Shown here in pieces: positions 52,460-62,463 of a DNA stretch of 64,000 nt. The stretch is from Natrinema thermotolerans DSM 11552 (lineage in GTDB: Archaea; Halobacteriota; Halobacteria; Halobacteriales; Natrialbaceae). Every line of letters starts with the position of its first letter. Position 1 is the first letter of the stretch. Where the stretch lies: the NCBI GenBank assembly GCA_000337115.1, contig AOIR01000056.1, positions 87,565 through 151,564 on the forward strand, given 5' to 3'. The notes beneath the pieces are model-generated. The model was given only the letters and a program-made list of their open reading frames with translations. It made no database searches and was not told the DNA's origin. The position numbers and the translations under genes are program-made.

Positions 52460-52807
52460 GCGGGTTGGCTGCCCGCAGAAGAGTGTCTTGACTCGAGTCG
52501 CTTTGTGTGCTACTGTGTCCGTTCTCGCAGTCGTTCGATGGAGCCCGACCGGAGCGAGAGCGATCGAGCCGACGTCGACAACGGTACCGATCGACTCATC
52601 GTCGCGGTGGGGTGACCGGCCGCTCGGCCTCGAACTGTCACTGTTCTCGAGCCGCCGGGCAACGAAAGGGCCGCGATCGGTCGCTCAGCGACCGAACTAC
52701 CGCCGACGAAACGCGACGGCAGAAGCGCTATTTCGCTCGTCGTCGAATCCGTGGCTCGAGCGCGATCCGGTGCCGTCGACGACGCCGGCCCGGTAACGGG
52801 GAAACGA
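52460..52807. other. Convergent intergenic space
   Basis: I see no gene, hairpin or promoter of note here. Short open frames on the plus strand lack any recognisable protein character. Confidence 0.5.
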
Positions 52808-54787
52808 TTAGCTCTCCGCCGGGGACGGCGTACACATCGTCACGTCGCCGTTCGTGTAGACCGTCGCTTGCTCCGGCCGGCAGAGCTGCGTCCGTGAGAG
52901 GTCCGCAATCCGTGCGTTCTCGTCCGGGTCCGTGACGTACGTGGCATCGGTCGACTGGGCCGATCGATAGACCGTGTAGTCGTGGTCCGCTCTACCGCCT
53001 TCGGGAACCGTCGCGGTCGTCGTTGACGGATACGCGCCGGTCCGTTTGAACAGCGTCTGATACGGGTGGTCGGTGTGGAGTTGCTGATCCGGCCGGATCT
53101 CGTCGCCCTGTGGCGAGCCGGTCAGTTCGGCGATCGACTCGGCCGCGGCGAGTTCCGACTCGTCGTATGCGAGGCGCTCGTGGTGGTCGGAAAACACCGG
53201 ATCGTCGGCGTTGCTTTCCGGGGCGAGAAACATTGCACCTGGATAGGCGAGGACGACGACCAACAGGACGGCGGTGGCGAGCGACGGCGACAGGTTCCCG
53301 CGCAGCGTCTGCAACCCGATCGCGCCGAGAATAGCCATCGGCGCGTAGAGGAACGCGAACCAGCGGGTCGGGATGAACGTCCGGACGCCGAACATCGGTA
53401 ATCCGAGGACGAACACCAACATGAACGCCGCCGCCAGCAGGAGGGTAAACACCGACTGTTCGGCGCGTCGCCTGTGGACGACGTACAGACACCCGACGAA
53501 CGTCACACCGAGCAGGAACAGAAAGCCCAGGACGTCCACGTAGGGGACGATCTGGTCCAGCAGCGTCTGTGCGGCCTCGGTCCCCGCCTCGCCGCCGTCG
53601 GACGAGGACTCGCCTGCGGTGTTGAGAAAGCCGGCGCTCTCTTTGAGCGTCTGCGTGAAGTAGCTCAACACGGTCGCTAGAAACGACTCCTGCCGGTACG
53701 GCGTCAGCGACCACACGAAGATCGTCAGCCCGAGGTTGAAGACGACGAGCCCGACGAGGTTGACCGGCTTTTTCGTTCGGAACACGCTCGTATCGAGGCG
53801 CGTGAGCCCGAACGGGCCGACGACGAACACGACCTGAGCGATAAACGCCGCCAGCAGCAAGACGAGCATGATGAACGTCGATACCTGGTGGGTGAGGATG
53901 ACGGCGACGCTCAGCAGTAACAGCAACGAGAAGTCCCGGATCGAGTACTCGATCCGCATCACCCTGAGCAGCGCGTACAACATCGCGAGGAAGAAGACGA
54001 GCCCCAGACTCGTGGGAATGTGATGTGTCCCCCACCGCACGACGTGACTCGCGAACGCGTAGAGGGCCGTCGCCAGTACCGCCCACCGCTGTGTGACGAG
54101 CAAGTTCGTCGTCGCGTAGACGAGCAGGACCGAGAGCGGCATCACGAGGCCGACGGAGAGGTACAACGCGGCGCGGATCGGAACGTCGTACAGCAACGAC
54201 GAGGCGGCGACCAGCAGGTGGTAAAACGGCGATCCGTAGTGTTTGTCGTGGGAGATCGCACTCAGTGACTCCTCCGTGAGGATCGACTCGACGAGTTCGC
54301 GATGAGTCCAGATGTCGATCCCGATGTAGCCGGGCGTCGCGTACAGCGCGGTAAACCGGAAGACGACCGCGAAGCAAACGATCTGGAGCAACAACAGCCC
54401 CGGATGGAGGTCCCGGTCGCTTGCGAAGACGATCTGGGCGACGACGAGCGTCCCGACGACGCTTGCCGCCCCGAAAAAGAGGGGCGTTCTGGCTCCCTGG
54501 ACGACCGTCAGCATCACGAGTGCGGCGAGTCCGGCGAAAACGATGCCCGGAAGCGCCATCGTTACCGGCGACGGCAGGGTCGGGACGGCCCGCGCGTCGT
54601 CGCGCTGATACAGCGAGAGGAGATACAGCGCACACGCGGTCCCGAGGACGATCGGTACCGTCTGGATGTAGATCTGTGACGCGAGGAATCTGAGCGGGAA
54701 CAGTACGAGCGCGAGGACGAGTCCGACGATCGCTGCGACGGTGTCGAGTCGCAACGGCCGGAGTTCCGACAGCGAGCTATACGTCAT
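52808..54787 (-). CDS. Multi-spanning membrane protein, PMT/ArnT-like glycosyltransferase
   Basis: This 659-aa protein has about 13 transmembrane helices followed by a soluble C-terminal region (from about residue 540). An acidic loop motif (GIDIWTHRELVESILTEE), placed near residues 155-175, resembles the DE-type loop of GT-C enzymes that use polyprenyl-phosphate sugars. It would transfer a sugar to protein, lipid or glycan on the outer face. Substrate is unknown. It is the last gene of an operon whose upstream gene overlaps it by 11 bp. Confidence 0.75.
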   Translation of the reverse strand: MTYSSLSELRPLRLDTVAAIVGLVLALVLFPLRFLASQIYIQTVPIVLGTACALYLLSLYQRDDARAVPTLPSPVTMALPGIVFAGLAALVMLTVVQGARTPLFFGAASVVGTLVVAQIVFASDRDLHPGLLLLQIVCFAVVFRFTALYATPGYIGIDIWTHRELVESILTEESLSAISHDKHYGSPFYHLLVAASSLLYDVPIRAALYLSVGLVMPLSVLLVYATTNLLVTQRWAVLATALYAFASHVVRWGTHHIPTSLGLVFFLAMLYALLRVMRIEYSIRDFSLLLLLSVAVILTHQVSTFIMLVLLLAAFIAQVVFVVGPFGLTRLDTSVFRTKKPVNLVGLVVFNLGLTIFVWSLTPYRQESFLATVLSYFTQTLKESAGFLNTAGESSSDGGEAGTEAAQTLLDQIVPYVDVLGFLFLLGVTFVGCLYVVHRRRAEQSVFTLLLAAAFMLVFVLGLPMFGVRTFIPTRWFAFLYAPMAILGAIGLQTLRGNLSPSLATAVLLVVVLAYPGAMFLAPESNADDPVFSDHHERLAYDESELAAAESIAELTGSPQGDEIRPDQQLHTDHPYQTLFKRTGAYPSTTTATVPEGGRADHDYTVYRSAQSTDATYVTDPDENARIADLSRTQLCRPEQATVYTNGDVTMCTPSPAES

Positions 54788-55739
54788 GACTGACCCCCGT
54801 CGGATAGCCGGTCGCTTCCTCCCGTTCGAGTACTCGGCGATACAGCCCGGAGAGACGCTCGCCGAGCGAATCGACCGACAGTCCATCGACGGCGTCGCGA
54901 CTGTGGGCTCGGTCGCCCGTTTCGACGATCCGCTCGAGGCCGCCCAGGAGGGCACCGTCGTTGTCGCTGACGATACAGTTCGTCACGTCGCCGACCGTCT
55001 CGCGGACGAAGCCGACGTCGGTCGAGACGACCGGCAGATCACACGCAGCGGCTTCCTTGACGACCATCGGACCGCTCTCGCGTTTCGACGTGACAAGCAG
55101 GAGGTCGCTCGCGTTCATGTAGTAGGGCATCTCCGCGTGATCGACGCCGGTGACCGTTCGGAGTTCGACGTCGACCTCGGCCCGCTCGACGAGTCGCCGA
55201 GCCCGCGGGAAGTCCTTCACCGCTCGTGTCCGATCGTACGGGAACAGCGCGACCGGTCGGTCGGTCTCCCACCCGAGATACTCGCGCGCGTGCGCTCGAG
55301 ACATCGGCCGAAACAGGTCGGTGTCTACGCCGAACGGAATCAGTTCGTGATCCGTCTCGAGTTCCCGCGACATGGGCCGGCTCGGGACGACCGCGGCGTC
55401 CGCCCGTCGGACACCGTACCGACTGACCGAACGGAGCCACGACTGCTGGCCCATGAGGTCCGTTCCCCACAGGGACACCACCACGGGCCGAGTCGGCTGT
55501 GCGAGCGCGAACGGCGCGACGAGGCCGTAGTTCGCGTGAACGATGTCGAACGACGACGAACGGACTGCCGAGAGAACGGTCGGATAGAACCGTGCGTACG
55601 CCGCGGGCGACCGGCCCGAATCGCCGCTGTGTCGGCCCGGGACCTCGAGGACCGTGCAGTCGACGCCGCGATCTTCGAGGGCCGATACTTGCTGGTCGAA
55701 AAACGGTCGCCGCGAAGTAACCAGTTGGAGGACGTTCAT
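54777..55739 (-). CDS. GT4-family glycosyltransferase
   Basis: This 320-aa GT-B fold enzyme starts MNVLQLVTSRRPFFDQQVSA. It contains SLWGTDLMGQ, HELIPFGVDTDLFRP and the EX7E site SGPMVVKEAAACDLPVV. It is predicted to extend the glycan from a nucleotide sugar. The start at 55739 overlaps the stop of the upstream DUF354 gene by four bases, and its end overlaps the downstream membrane protein by 11 bp. Confidence 0.88.
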   Translation of the reverse strand: MNVLQLVTSRRPFFDQQVSALEDRGVDCTVLEVPGRHSGDSGRSPAAYARFYPTVLSAVRSSSFDIVHANYGLVAPFALAQPTRPVVVSLWGTDLMGQQSWLRSVSRYGVRRADAAVVPSRPMSRELETDHELIPFGVDTDLFRPMSRAHAREYLGWETDRPVALFPYDRTRAVKDFPRARRLVERAEVDVELRTVTGVDHAEMPYYMNASDLLLVTSKRESGPMVVKEAAACDLPVVSTDVGFVRETVGDVTNCIVSDNDGALLGGLERIVETGDRAHSRDAVDGLSVDSLGERLSGLYRRVLEREEATGYPTGVSHDV

Positions 55740-56809
55740 GATCGGTCCGGGTTCGCTGCGGGAGCGGGTCGGTCGGCCGTCCGCGTCTGTGCGATCGTCT
55801 CGAGCTGTTGCACGACGAGATCCGTCACGTCGATCCGATCCGCGAGCAGGCGCTCGCGCCGGCGGGCCCACGTGTCGTCGGGTTCCGCGAGGACCGAGAC
55901 CGCCCGCTCGAGGCCGCGGACGTGTCTCTCCTCGCCGGTGTACTCGAACAGGAGTCCGTACTCCGCGTCGAGTTCCGCCGTGTAGCCCAGAGAGAGGGGG
56001 TTCACGTAGACGGCCGGCGTGCCGAGGACGGCGGCCTCGGCCGCGGTCGTCGCCCCCTCGCTCAGAACGACGTCCGCGGAGGCGAGCAGGTCGTGCATTC
56101 GCTCCGGTGCCGTCGTGAACTGGTAGGACTCGAGGGCCGCCGGCGGCTCGCCCTCCGCGGTGAGCAAGACCCGCAGGCCCGCCGCCTCGAGCCGATCGAC
56201 GACCGCGTGCGGGTCGTCGAAACCGCCGTGGCCGACGTCGTGGGAAGCCGCCCAGCTACTGAGCCGAACCACGGCGAACGACTCCTCGGGCGCGAGACCG
56301 ACGGCCTCGAGGACGGTCGGATCGGGCTCGAACCGCTCGGGGTGGAGGTAGGCGAGTTCGTGATAGCCCGGATACGTCACCTGTTTCGGGCCGATATCGT
56401 CTCGGTAACACTCCGGCGTCGAGATCGCGTCCGCGAACGGATAGCTGAGTTTCGTGACGAGGGTCGCGTGTTCGGTGTCGTAGAAGACCAGGCTCTTCGC
56501 GCCGACCACCGACGCGACGTGGGCGGCGGCGACGCCGCCGATGGCCGTGATTACGTCCGGCTCGAGTCGCCGCGCCCGCTGGAGCAGTCGGAGTTCGTAC
56601 GTCGCCTGGACTGCCGCCAGCGAGACCAGCGAATCGGCGTCGCCGGCCAGTACCTCGTGGTCGATGTCGTACGCCTCGAGGAGTTGGACGGCGACGTCGC
56701 TCTCGCGGGCGAAGACGTGGATCTCGTGACCCCGATTTTCTAGCTCCGCGATGGCGTGTCGGAAGAAGTGGACGTGACCGGGGTGTTGGATCGTTATCAT
56801 GACGCGCAT
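55736..56809 (-). CDS. DUF354 protein, UDP-GlcNAc-epimerase/MurG-like fold
   Basis: This 357-aa protein starts MRVMITIQHPGHVHFFRHAI and resembles DUF354, which is related to UDP-GlcNAc 2-epimerase and MurG. It contains TAIGGVAAAHVASV, YDTEHATLVTKL and DVVLSEGATTAAEAAVLGTPAVYVNP. A sugar-nucleotide role is likely. I chose the ATG at 56809, with an ATG three codons later as an alternative. It lies 113 nt behind the UDP-sugar dehydrogenase and is coupled to the following glycosyltransferase. Confidence 0.85.
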   Translation of the reverse strand: MRVMITIQHPGHVHFFRHAIAELENRGHEIHVFARESDVAVQLLEAYDIDHEVLAGDADSLVSLAAVQATYELRLLQRARRLEPDVITAIGGVAAAHVASVVGAKSLVFYDTEHATLVTKLSYPFADAISTPECYRDDIGPKQVTYPGYHELAYLHPERFEPDPTVLEAVGLAPEESFAVVRLSSWAASHDVGHGGFDDPHAVVDRLEAAGLRVLLTAEGEPPAALESYQFTTAPERMHDLLASADVVLSEGATTAAEAAVLGTPAVYVNPLSLGYTAELDAEYGLLFEYTGEERHVRGLERAVSVLAEPDDTWARRRERLLADRIDVTDLVVQQLETIAQTRTADRPAPAANPDRS

Positions 56810-56922
56810 GTCACGACACCCCCATCTCCGCACAGGCTGGAACAGCTGCTCCGCCCGGCGATGGTCGGGTGGCCGTACGGCCCGTCACCGTCCCGGTTAC
56901 GTATCGCTGGTCTCGCATCGCC

Positions 56923-58323
56923 TCACAACCCCCGGTAGACGAATCCCGCATCGACGGCGGCGTCTTCGCCGACCGTCCCGGTCACGTCGATCAGTGCGGG
57001 GTCGTCGGTGAGTTTCCTCGCTACTGACTCGAGATCCAACTGTTCGAACTCCGCGTGGGGCGTCGCGAAGACGACGGCATCGAAGCCCTCGAACGCGAGC
57101 CGCTCCTGGACCTCGATGCCGAACGATTCCCGGGCCGCGTCGCCGTCGGCGAACGGATCGTACCCGGCGATATCGATGTCGTACTCCTGAAGGGCGTCGA
57201 TGACGGCGTCGATCTTCGAACTGCGAATGTCTCCGACGCCGGCTTTGTACGCCAGTCCGAGTACCAGAACGCGACTCTCGCGGAGCGTCTTGTGACTCTG
57301 GTTGAGCGCTTTGATCGTCAGCTCCGCGACGTGATCGGGGACCGATTCGTTGACCTGCCGACTCGTCTGCATGAGTTCGGGGTCAAAGCCCTCCCGTGCC
57401 GATCGGTACGCGAAGAAGTACGGATCGACCGGGATACAGTGGCCGCCGACCAGTCCCGGTCGGTACTCGTGGAAGTTCCACTTCGTGCCCGCGGCCTCGA
57501 GAACGGCCCGACCGTCGATGTCCATGTTGTCGAGGGCCATCGACAGTTCGTTGACGAACGCGATGTTGAGGTCCCGCTGGGCGTTCTCGACGACCTTGCA
57601 GGCTTCGGCGACTTCGATCGACGGGGCGGGGTGGACGCCCGCGTCGACGACCGACTCGTACAGCGTCGCGAGGTCTTCCAGCACTTTCTCGTTCTGTGCG
57701 CTGACGACCTTGACGACGTCTGCGAGACCGTGTTCGTCGTCGCCCGGTGTGGCGCGTTCCGGGGAGTAACCGACGAAGAAGTCCGTGCCGGCGGTCAGTC
57801 CGGACGCGTCCTCGAGTGCCGGGGCGAGGACCTCGCGCGTCGTCCCCGGGTAGACCGTCGACTCGAGGACGACCGTCGTCCCGGGTTCCATCTTCGAGCC
57901 GACGGTGGCCGCCGCGCTCTCGACGTAGCCGAGGTCCGGCCGCTCGTCGTCGTCGATCGGCGTCGGAACGGCGATGATGACGTAGTCGGCCTCGGCGATC
58001 GAGGTCGCGTCCGTCGTGTAGGAGATATCGCCGTCCTGAATCGCCTCGTCCGGGAGGTCACCGGTCGTGTCGACACCCTCCTGGAGTCGGCCGACGGTCA
58101 CATCGTCGACGTCGTATCCGATCACGCGGTAGTCCGACTGGGCGAACCCGACCGCAAGCGGCAGTCCGACGTACCCCAGTCCGACGACACAGATCGTCGC
58201 TTCGCGCGTGGACCGGTCCGTCGGGTGTTCGAGGGCGGTTCCCTCATCGCTCGTTTCGAACGCGTACTGGCCGCTCGTTCCCTCGTCCGCTGTCTCCTCC
58301 GTATCGCTGATTATCGTAGTCAT
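56923..58323 (-). CDS. Nucleotide sugar dehydrogenase (UDP-GlcNAc/GalNAc 6-dehydrogenase type)
   Basis: This 466-aa NAD-dependent enzyme oxidises the C6 of a UDP-hexose to a uronic acid. It contains VVGLGYVGLPLAVGFAQSD, AVPTPIDDD, LESTVYPGTT, GYSPERATPGD and the catalytic C296 in GGHCIPVDPYFFAY. The GGHCIPVDP form is typical of WbpA/TviB-like enzymes acting on UDP-GlcNAc or UDP-GalNAc rather than UDP-glucose. An acidic 40-residue N-terminal extension precedes the fold. It heads a minus-strand gene set and is preceded by a promoter-module copy. Confidence 0.9.
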   Translation of the reverse strand: MTTIISDTEETADEGTSGQYAFETSDEGTALEHPTDRSTREATICVVGLGYVGLPLAVGFAQSDYRVIGYDVDDVTVGRLQEGVDTTGDLPDEAIQDGDISYTTDATSIAEADYVIIAVPTPIDDDERPDLGYVESAAATVGSKMEPGTTVVLESTVYPGTTREVLAPALEDASGLTAGTDFFVGYSPERATPGDDEHGLADVVKVVSAQNEKVLEDLATLYESVVDAGVHPAPSIEVAEACKVVENAQRDLNIAFVNELSMALDNMDIDGRAVLEAAGTKWNFHEYRPGLVGGHCIPVDPYFFAYRSAREGFDPELMQTSRQVNESVPDHVAELTIKALNQSHKTLRESRVLVLGLAYKAGVGDIRSSKIDAVIDALQEYDIDIAGYDPFADGDAARESFGIEVQERLAFEGFDAVVFATPHAEFEQLDLESVARKLTDDPALIDVTGTVGEDAAVDAGFVYRGL

Positions 58324-58685
58324 GGGTGATGCGTTGTCGCTGGACCGTCACACGACCGCGTGCGACGGCGATGTCCGAAACCGATGCGCCCGCGGTCCGC
58401 ACGCGGTCCGCGGGCCGTGCCGTAAAATCCGCAAGTCGCTGTCGGGGGTTTACTATACCGCGGCTAAGCGACTGCAAGCGTGAGAGGGAGTGAGACCGGG
58501 CCGTGTCGGGGTTGTCGACGGCGTCGACCGGTCGAGCCTGAACGGCCGTCTGAGCGCTTAGAACGTTATTAAACTCGCCCATATGGATTCATAATGAAGG
58601 GGCCGCGGCTCGGAACTCCAGTGCGGTCGGCGAGTCCACCCCATCGGACTCGATCACGCACCGACCGTCACAGAATCGCGTACTC
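58324..58685. other. Divergent promoter region
   Basis: It holds a copy of the shared module for the dehydrogenase (58450-58468, minus strand). For the divergent wHTH gene it has a TATA-like ttattaaac near 58568-58576, which would give a leader of about 90 nt. Confidence 0.5.
58450..58468 (-). promoter_or_regulatory. Shared 19-bp promoter module, copy 8 (12/14)
   Basis: On the minus strand the sequence is cttagcc-N5-atagtaa, matching 12 of 14 positions. It lies 126 nt from the dehydrogenase ATG. Confidence 0.5.
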
Positions 58686-59318
58686 ATGGTTTCCCATCCT
58701 CAGATCGGTGTCGGCGCCCGGTTCGAATCGATTCACACCGTCGTCTCGATCGACGCCGGCCCGACGTCGATCTCCCACCAGGACGTACACGCGATCCCCC
58801 CCGGAGTCGGCGGTCGATCCGGTGGACCGTTGGCCGTGATCCAACTGCTTCGCGTGACGTCGTTCTGGGAAGCTACCCTGATCGTGATTCTGTCCCTGCT
58901 GATCAGTGCCCTCGTCGGGATTCGCATTGCAGACGCGCTGTCGGAGCGCGAACTCGAGCTGCCGTCGCTCGCGCTCGGTACGGATCCGACGGGAGCGACG
59001 GACGACCCGTCCGACGCAGCCACTGCCGACCGCGAGCCACCCGGCTCGTATCTCTCGCCCGAAACGCCACCGAGGCTCCTGAGCGACGAGGGGACGGTGG
59101 TCCGATTGCTCATCGCGAACGACGGCCGCATTCGCCAGCGGACAATCGCGGCGGAGACCGGCTGGTCGAAGTCGAAGGTGAGCAGGATCTGTTCCCGAAT
59201 GCACGCCGACGGGACGATAGAGAAGCGATCGCTCGGACGAGAGAACGTCATCGTCTTCGCTGAGCGACCGGTCGGCGACGAGACGCAGTCGGACGACGCC
59301 GAGAGTCCGGCCGCCTGA
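58686..59318 (+). CDS. Membrane-anchored winged-helix regulator
   Basis: This 210-aa protein has a hydrophilic N-terminus. One transmembrane helix lies near residues 58-82 (SFWEATLIVILSLLISALVGI). A C-terminal wHTH of the MarR/DUF7343 type (about 130-195) has VVRLLIANDGRIRQRTIAAET and GWSKSKVSRICSRMHADGTIEKR. Such proteins are thought to regulate nearby genes from the membrane. It sits between the dehydrogenase and glmS, so it may control the locus. The exact start is uncertain. Confidence 0.75.
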   Translation: MVSHPQIGVGARFESIHTVVSIDAGPTSISHQDVHAIPPGVGGRSGGPLAVIQLLRVTSFWEATLIVILSLLISALVGIRIADALSERELELPSLALGTDPTGATDDPSDAATADREPPGSYLSPETPPRLLSDEGTVVRLLIANDGRIRQRTIAAETGWSKSKVSRICSRMHADGTIEKRSLGRENVIVFAERPVGDETQSDDAESPAA

Positions 59319-59855
59319 GCGCCGCTCACTCCTGTCAGCGCCGTCGTCCGGGTCGGACGACGACCGGCGTCCCCGAACCGACGACCGGCGGCGACGTGGC
59401 TCCCGCCGCCGTCGGACCACGTCATCGGCATCTGTAACGGCGTTCGATCGCGTAGTCGACCCCGAAGCCGCTATTTGCTGCCGGCCGAAGCCGATCGGGA
59501 CACCGTTCGGCCGTTTCGTTCCGATGTGCCGTCCCTATCGACGGGTACGGCTCCGGATAGGCACCGTGACCGCCCCGTCGATGCGCGACGCCGCTGGTCG
59601 CCGACAGTAGCCGCGGGAGCGACGGACCGATCACTGCTACGACAGGAGCGACTCGAGCAGTCGTCCGTGCTTCGTACAGGGGAAACAGGATCGGCTGCGG
59701 GGTCGGAACGCGGCAGACGAACGCGTCTTATACAGTCGATAGCCGGCGTCGTATTCGCGGTACCGTCTTATTCGTGCTATAGTAATGGCCGCTATCGTCC
59801 ACGGGGGAAACGGAGCCCGACCGTCCGCGATGGGCGGCTCGGACCGGAGATACCA
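59319..59855. other. Long intergenic region upstream of glmS
   Basis: The only element I can name is the module copy at 59767-59785, with another TATA-like tcttatac near 59727-59734. An open frame crosses part of the region from 59475, but its N-terminal part is Arg-rich and looks non-coding. Confidence 0.5.
59767..59785 (+). promoter_or_regulatory. Shared 19-bp promoter module, copy 9 (12/14)
   Basis: Sequence cttattc-N5-atagtaa matches 12 of 14 positions. It is 70 nt upstream of the possible small gene at 59856 and 213 nt upstream of the glmS ATG. Confidence 0.5.
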
Positions 59856-59999
59856 ATGACACGGAACAGGACTGAACGCAAGGCAGCGGTCTCGAACCGA
59901 CTCGATTCGTCCGTCCCGCTCGACGAGTATGCCGGTGCACACCGGCCGGGTGGTGCGGTGCAGCCGCCGACGGTCACACGAACGGGGGTGAGTGGCTAA
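59856..59999 (+). CDS. Possible small protein coupled to glmS
   Basis: This 47-aa frame starts MTRNRTERKAAVSNRLDSS and ends TRTGVSG. Its TAA stop overlaps the glmS ATG (TAATG), an arrangement that would couple the two genes. The sequence is basic and polar, and I do not recognise it. It may instead be a leader or a gene remnant. Confidence is low. Confidence 0.3.
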   Translation: MTRNRTERKAAVSNRLDSSVPLDEYAGAHRPGGAVQPPTVTRTGVSG

Positions 60000-61807
60000 T
60001 GTGCGGTATTATCGCGCGCATCGGTCACGGGAACGCGGCGGAACCGCTCCTCTCGGGCCTGGAGAACCTCGAGTACAGGGGCTACGACTCGGCTGGGATC
60101 GCCGTCCAGAACGGGTCCGGCGTCAAAGTCCACAAGTGTTCCGGCGAGGTGTCCCGCCTCAAATCGAAGCTCGATTCCCAGCCACACGGGAACATGGGGA
60201 TCGGCCACACGCGCTGGAGTACGCACGGGCCCCCGACCGACGAGAACGCCCACCCGCACACGGACACCGCGGGCGACGTCGCCGTCGTTCACAACGGCGT
60301 CATCGACAACTACGAGGAACTCAAGACCTCCCTCCGGGCGGAAGGCCACGAGTTCGAGAGCGACACCGACACTGAAGTCATCCCACATCTCATCGACGAG
60401 TATCGGGCGGAGACCGGCGACACCGAACGAGCGGTTCGTCGGGCGGTCGACGTCCTCGAGGGGAGCTACGCGATCGCCGCCATCGTCGACGGAGAGGAGG
60501 CGGTCTACGCCGCGCGAAAGGGATCGCCACTGGTTCTCGGGCTCGACGACGATGAGTGGTACCTCGCCAGCGACGTCCCGGCGTTTCTCGAGCGCACCGA
60601 GGACGTGATCTACCTCGAGGACGGTGATCTCGTCGTCCTCGATCCGGACGCCTACCGGATAACCGATCTCGACGGCAATCCGGTCGAGCGGGCCGTCGAC
60701 ACCGTCGACTGGGATCCGGAGGACGCGGGGAAAGGCGAGTACGACCACTACATGCGCAAGGAGATCCACACACAGCCGACGGCCCTCGCGAACACGATCG
60801 AGGGCCGGATCGAGGACGGCGACGTCGCCTTCGAGGACCTCCCGGCCGGTTCGTTCGAGGACGTCGAGTGCGTCCAGTTCGTCGCCTGCGGGACGTCCTA
60901 TCACGCCGCGATGTACGGCGGCCAACTGGTGCGCGAGGCCGGGATCCGAACCGAGGTCCTGCGTGCGAGCGAGTACGAGTCCACGTCGGGGCCGGTCGAC
61001 GAGAACACGCTCGCCGTCGCGGTCACCCAGAGCGGCGAGACTGCCGACACCCTCGACGCCGTTCGGACGGCGGCCGACCGGGGCGCGCGGACGCTCGCCG
61101 TCACCAACGTCGTCGGGTCGACGGCCGCGCGTGAAGCCGACGACGCGGTCTACATCCGTGCCGGCCCGGAGGTCGGCGTCGCGGCGACGAAGACCTACTC
61201 CTCGCAGGCGGTCACGCTCACGCTGCTCAGTCAGCGCATCGCCGGCGACGTCCCGACGGCGACCGCCGCCGACGATCGAGCGGCGATGCTCGAGGCGCTC
61301 GCGGACCTCCCCCAGCAGGTCGAGACCGTCCTGGAGACGAGCGAGGCCGAACCCCTCGCCGCGGACACCATCGACAGCGAGTCGTTCTTCTTCATCGGGA
61401 ACGGCCCCGCCCATTCGGTCGCGCTCGAGGGGGCGCTGAAGTTCAAGGAGATCACCTACGAACACGCGGAGGGATTCGCTGCCGGGGAACTCAAACACGG
61501 CCCGCTCGCGCTCGTGACCGGGAAGACCCCGGTGTTCGCGGTCGCGACCGGCGATGCCGACGGGAAGACGAAGACGAACGCGATCGAGGCCAAGTCCCGT
61601 GGCGCGCCGATCGTCGCCGTCGGACCGGACGACCATCCCCTCGTCGACATCGCCGACGCCTACTTGTCGGTTCCCGATACTCACCCCGTCTGGACGGGGC
61701 TGCTCGCGAACGTCCAGTTACAACTGCTCTCCTATCACGCCGCGACACAGCTCGACCGCCCGATCGACAAACCGCGGAACCTCGCGAAGAGCGTGACGGT
61801 CGAGTGA
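59999..61807 (+). CDS. glmS: Glutamine-fructose-6-phosphate aminotransferase
   Basis: This 602-aa enzyme makes glucosamine-6-phosphate from fructose-6-phosphate and glutamine, the first step toward UDP-GlcNAc. The N-terminal glutaminase starts with the catalytic Cys2 (MCGIIARIGHG), then LEYRGYDSAGIAV and GHTRWSTHG. Two SIS domains follow, with ACGTSYHAAMYGG, TQSGETADTLDA, GPEVGVAATKTYSSQAV, ELKHGPLALV and the C-terminal KPRNLAKSVTVE. All key residues are present. It would feed GlmM, the frameshifted gene at the other end of this locus. Confidence 0.97.
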   Translation: MCGIIARIGHGNAAEPLLSGLENLEYRGYDSAGIAVQNGSGVKVHKCSGEVSRLKSKLDSQPHGNMGIGHTRWSTHGPPTDENAHPHTDTAGDVAVVHNGVIDNYEELKTSLRAEGHEFESDTDTEVIPHLIDEYRAETGDTERAVRRAVDVLEGSYAIAAIVDGEEAVYAARKGSPLVLGLDDDEWYLASDVPAFLERTEDVIYLEDGDLVVLDPDAYRITDLDGNPVERAVDTVDWDPEDAGKGEYDHYMRKEIHTQPTALANTIEGRIEDGDVAFEDLPAGSFEDVECVQFVACGTSYHAAMYGGQLVREAGIRTEVLRASEYESTSGPVDENTLAVAVTQSGETADTLDAVRTAADRGARTLAVTNVVGSTAAREADDAVYIRAGPEVGVAATKTYSSQAVTLTLLSQRIAGDVPTATAADDRAAMLEALADLPQQVETVLETSEAEPLAADTIDSESFFFIGNGPAHSVALEGALKFKEITYEHAEGFAAGELKHGPLALVTGKTPVFAVATGDADGKTKTNAIEAKSRGAPIVAVGPDDHPLVDIADAYLSVPDTHPVWTGLLANVQLQLLSYHAATQLDRPIDKPRNLAKSVTVE

Positions 61808-62463
61808 TCGTCTCACGCGGTCGTTAACTCCTTTTGCGCGCTGTTCGATACCCGGTCCAAACCGAGAACTTTCTCTAGCAGTGCGGCGACGGAACGATGG
61901 GACTGAGAGACGGAAGCGACGGCCCGACTCGAGTCGCACACGGAATCGCGGAGCGCCGACCGTTGGCTTCGGCCGGTGGAGCAGCGCCGTCCTCGGCGCG
62001 ACGACTCGGTACCAGTGAGTCCAGCGAAGCGACATCGACCGCCACCTGAACCGGGCCCAGGTCATCGTCCCGTCCGAGCCGGCGAAAGATGCACGTGGCT
62101 AACGCGTCCACTCGAGGCGGCGGTGGCGGCGCGGTCGCTCACTCGGACTGTCGTACTCGATCCCGTCGCCAGATTCGAGACGCGAACGCGGCGGACGATC
62201 GCCGACCGATCACGCGTGGCTCCGACGGCGACTGTGACAGCGTCCGCGACGGCGGCTTATACCCGCGATTGTCGCGTTCGATGTACGATGCGATCGGCTC
62301 GCGGTTCGACGGACGGAGGTTGAGGGTCGGCACACAGTGGCTCGACGGCCGATCAAGAAGACGCCGACCGAGTCGGTCGATCACCGGACTCGAGTGCAAC
62401 GAGCCGGAACCGCAACAAGAGAGCCGACCCCGCGTGACACACCGAGACCGGCAGCCGATTCGA
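61808..62463. other. Gene-poor region
   Basis: I see no gene, hairpin or TATA box that can be supported in this 656-bp stretch. The open frames are short, Arg-rich and appear on both strands without conserved motifs, consistent with GC-rich non-coding DNA or decayed sequence. Confidence 0.5.
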
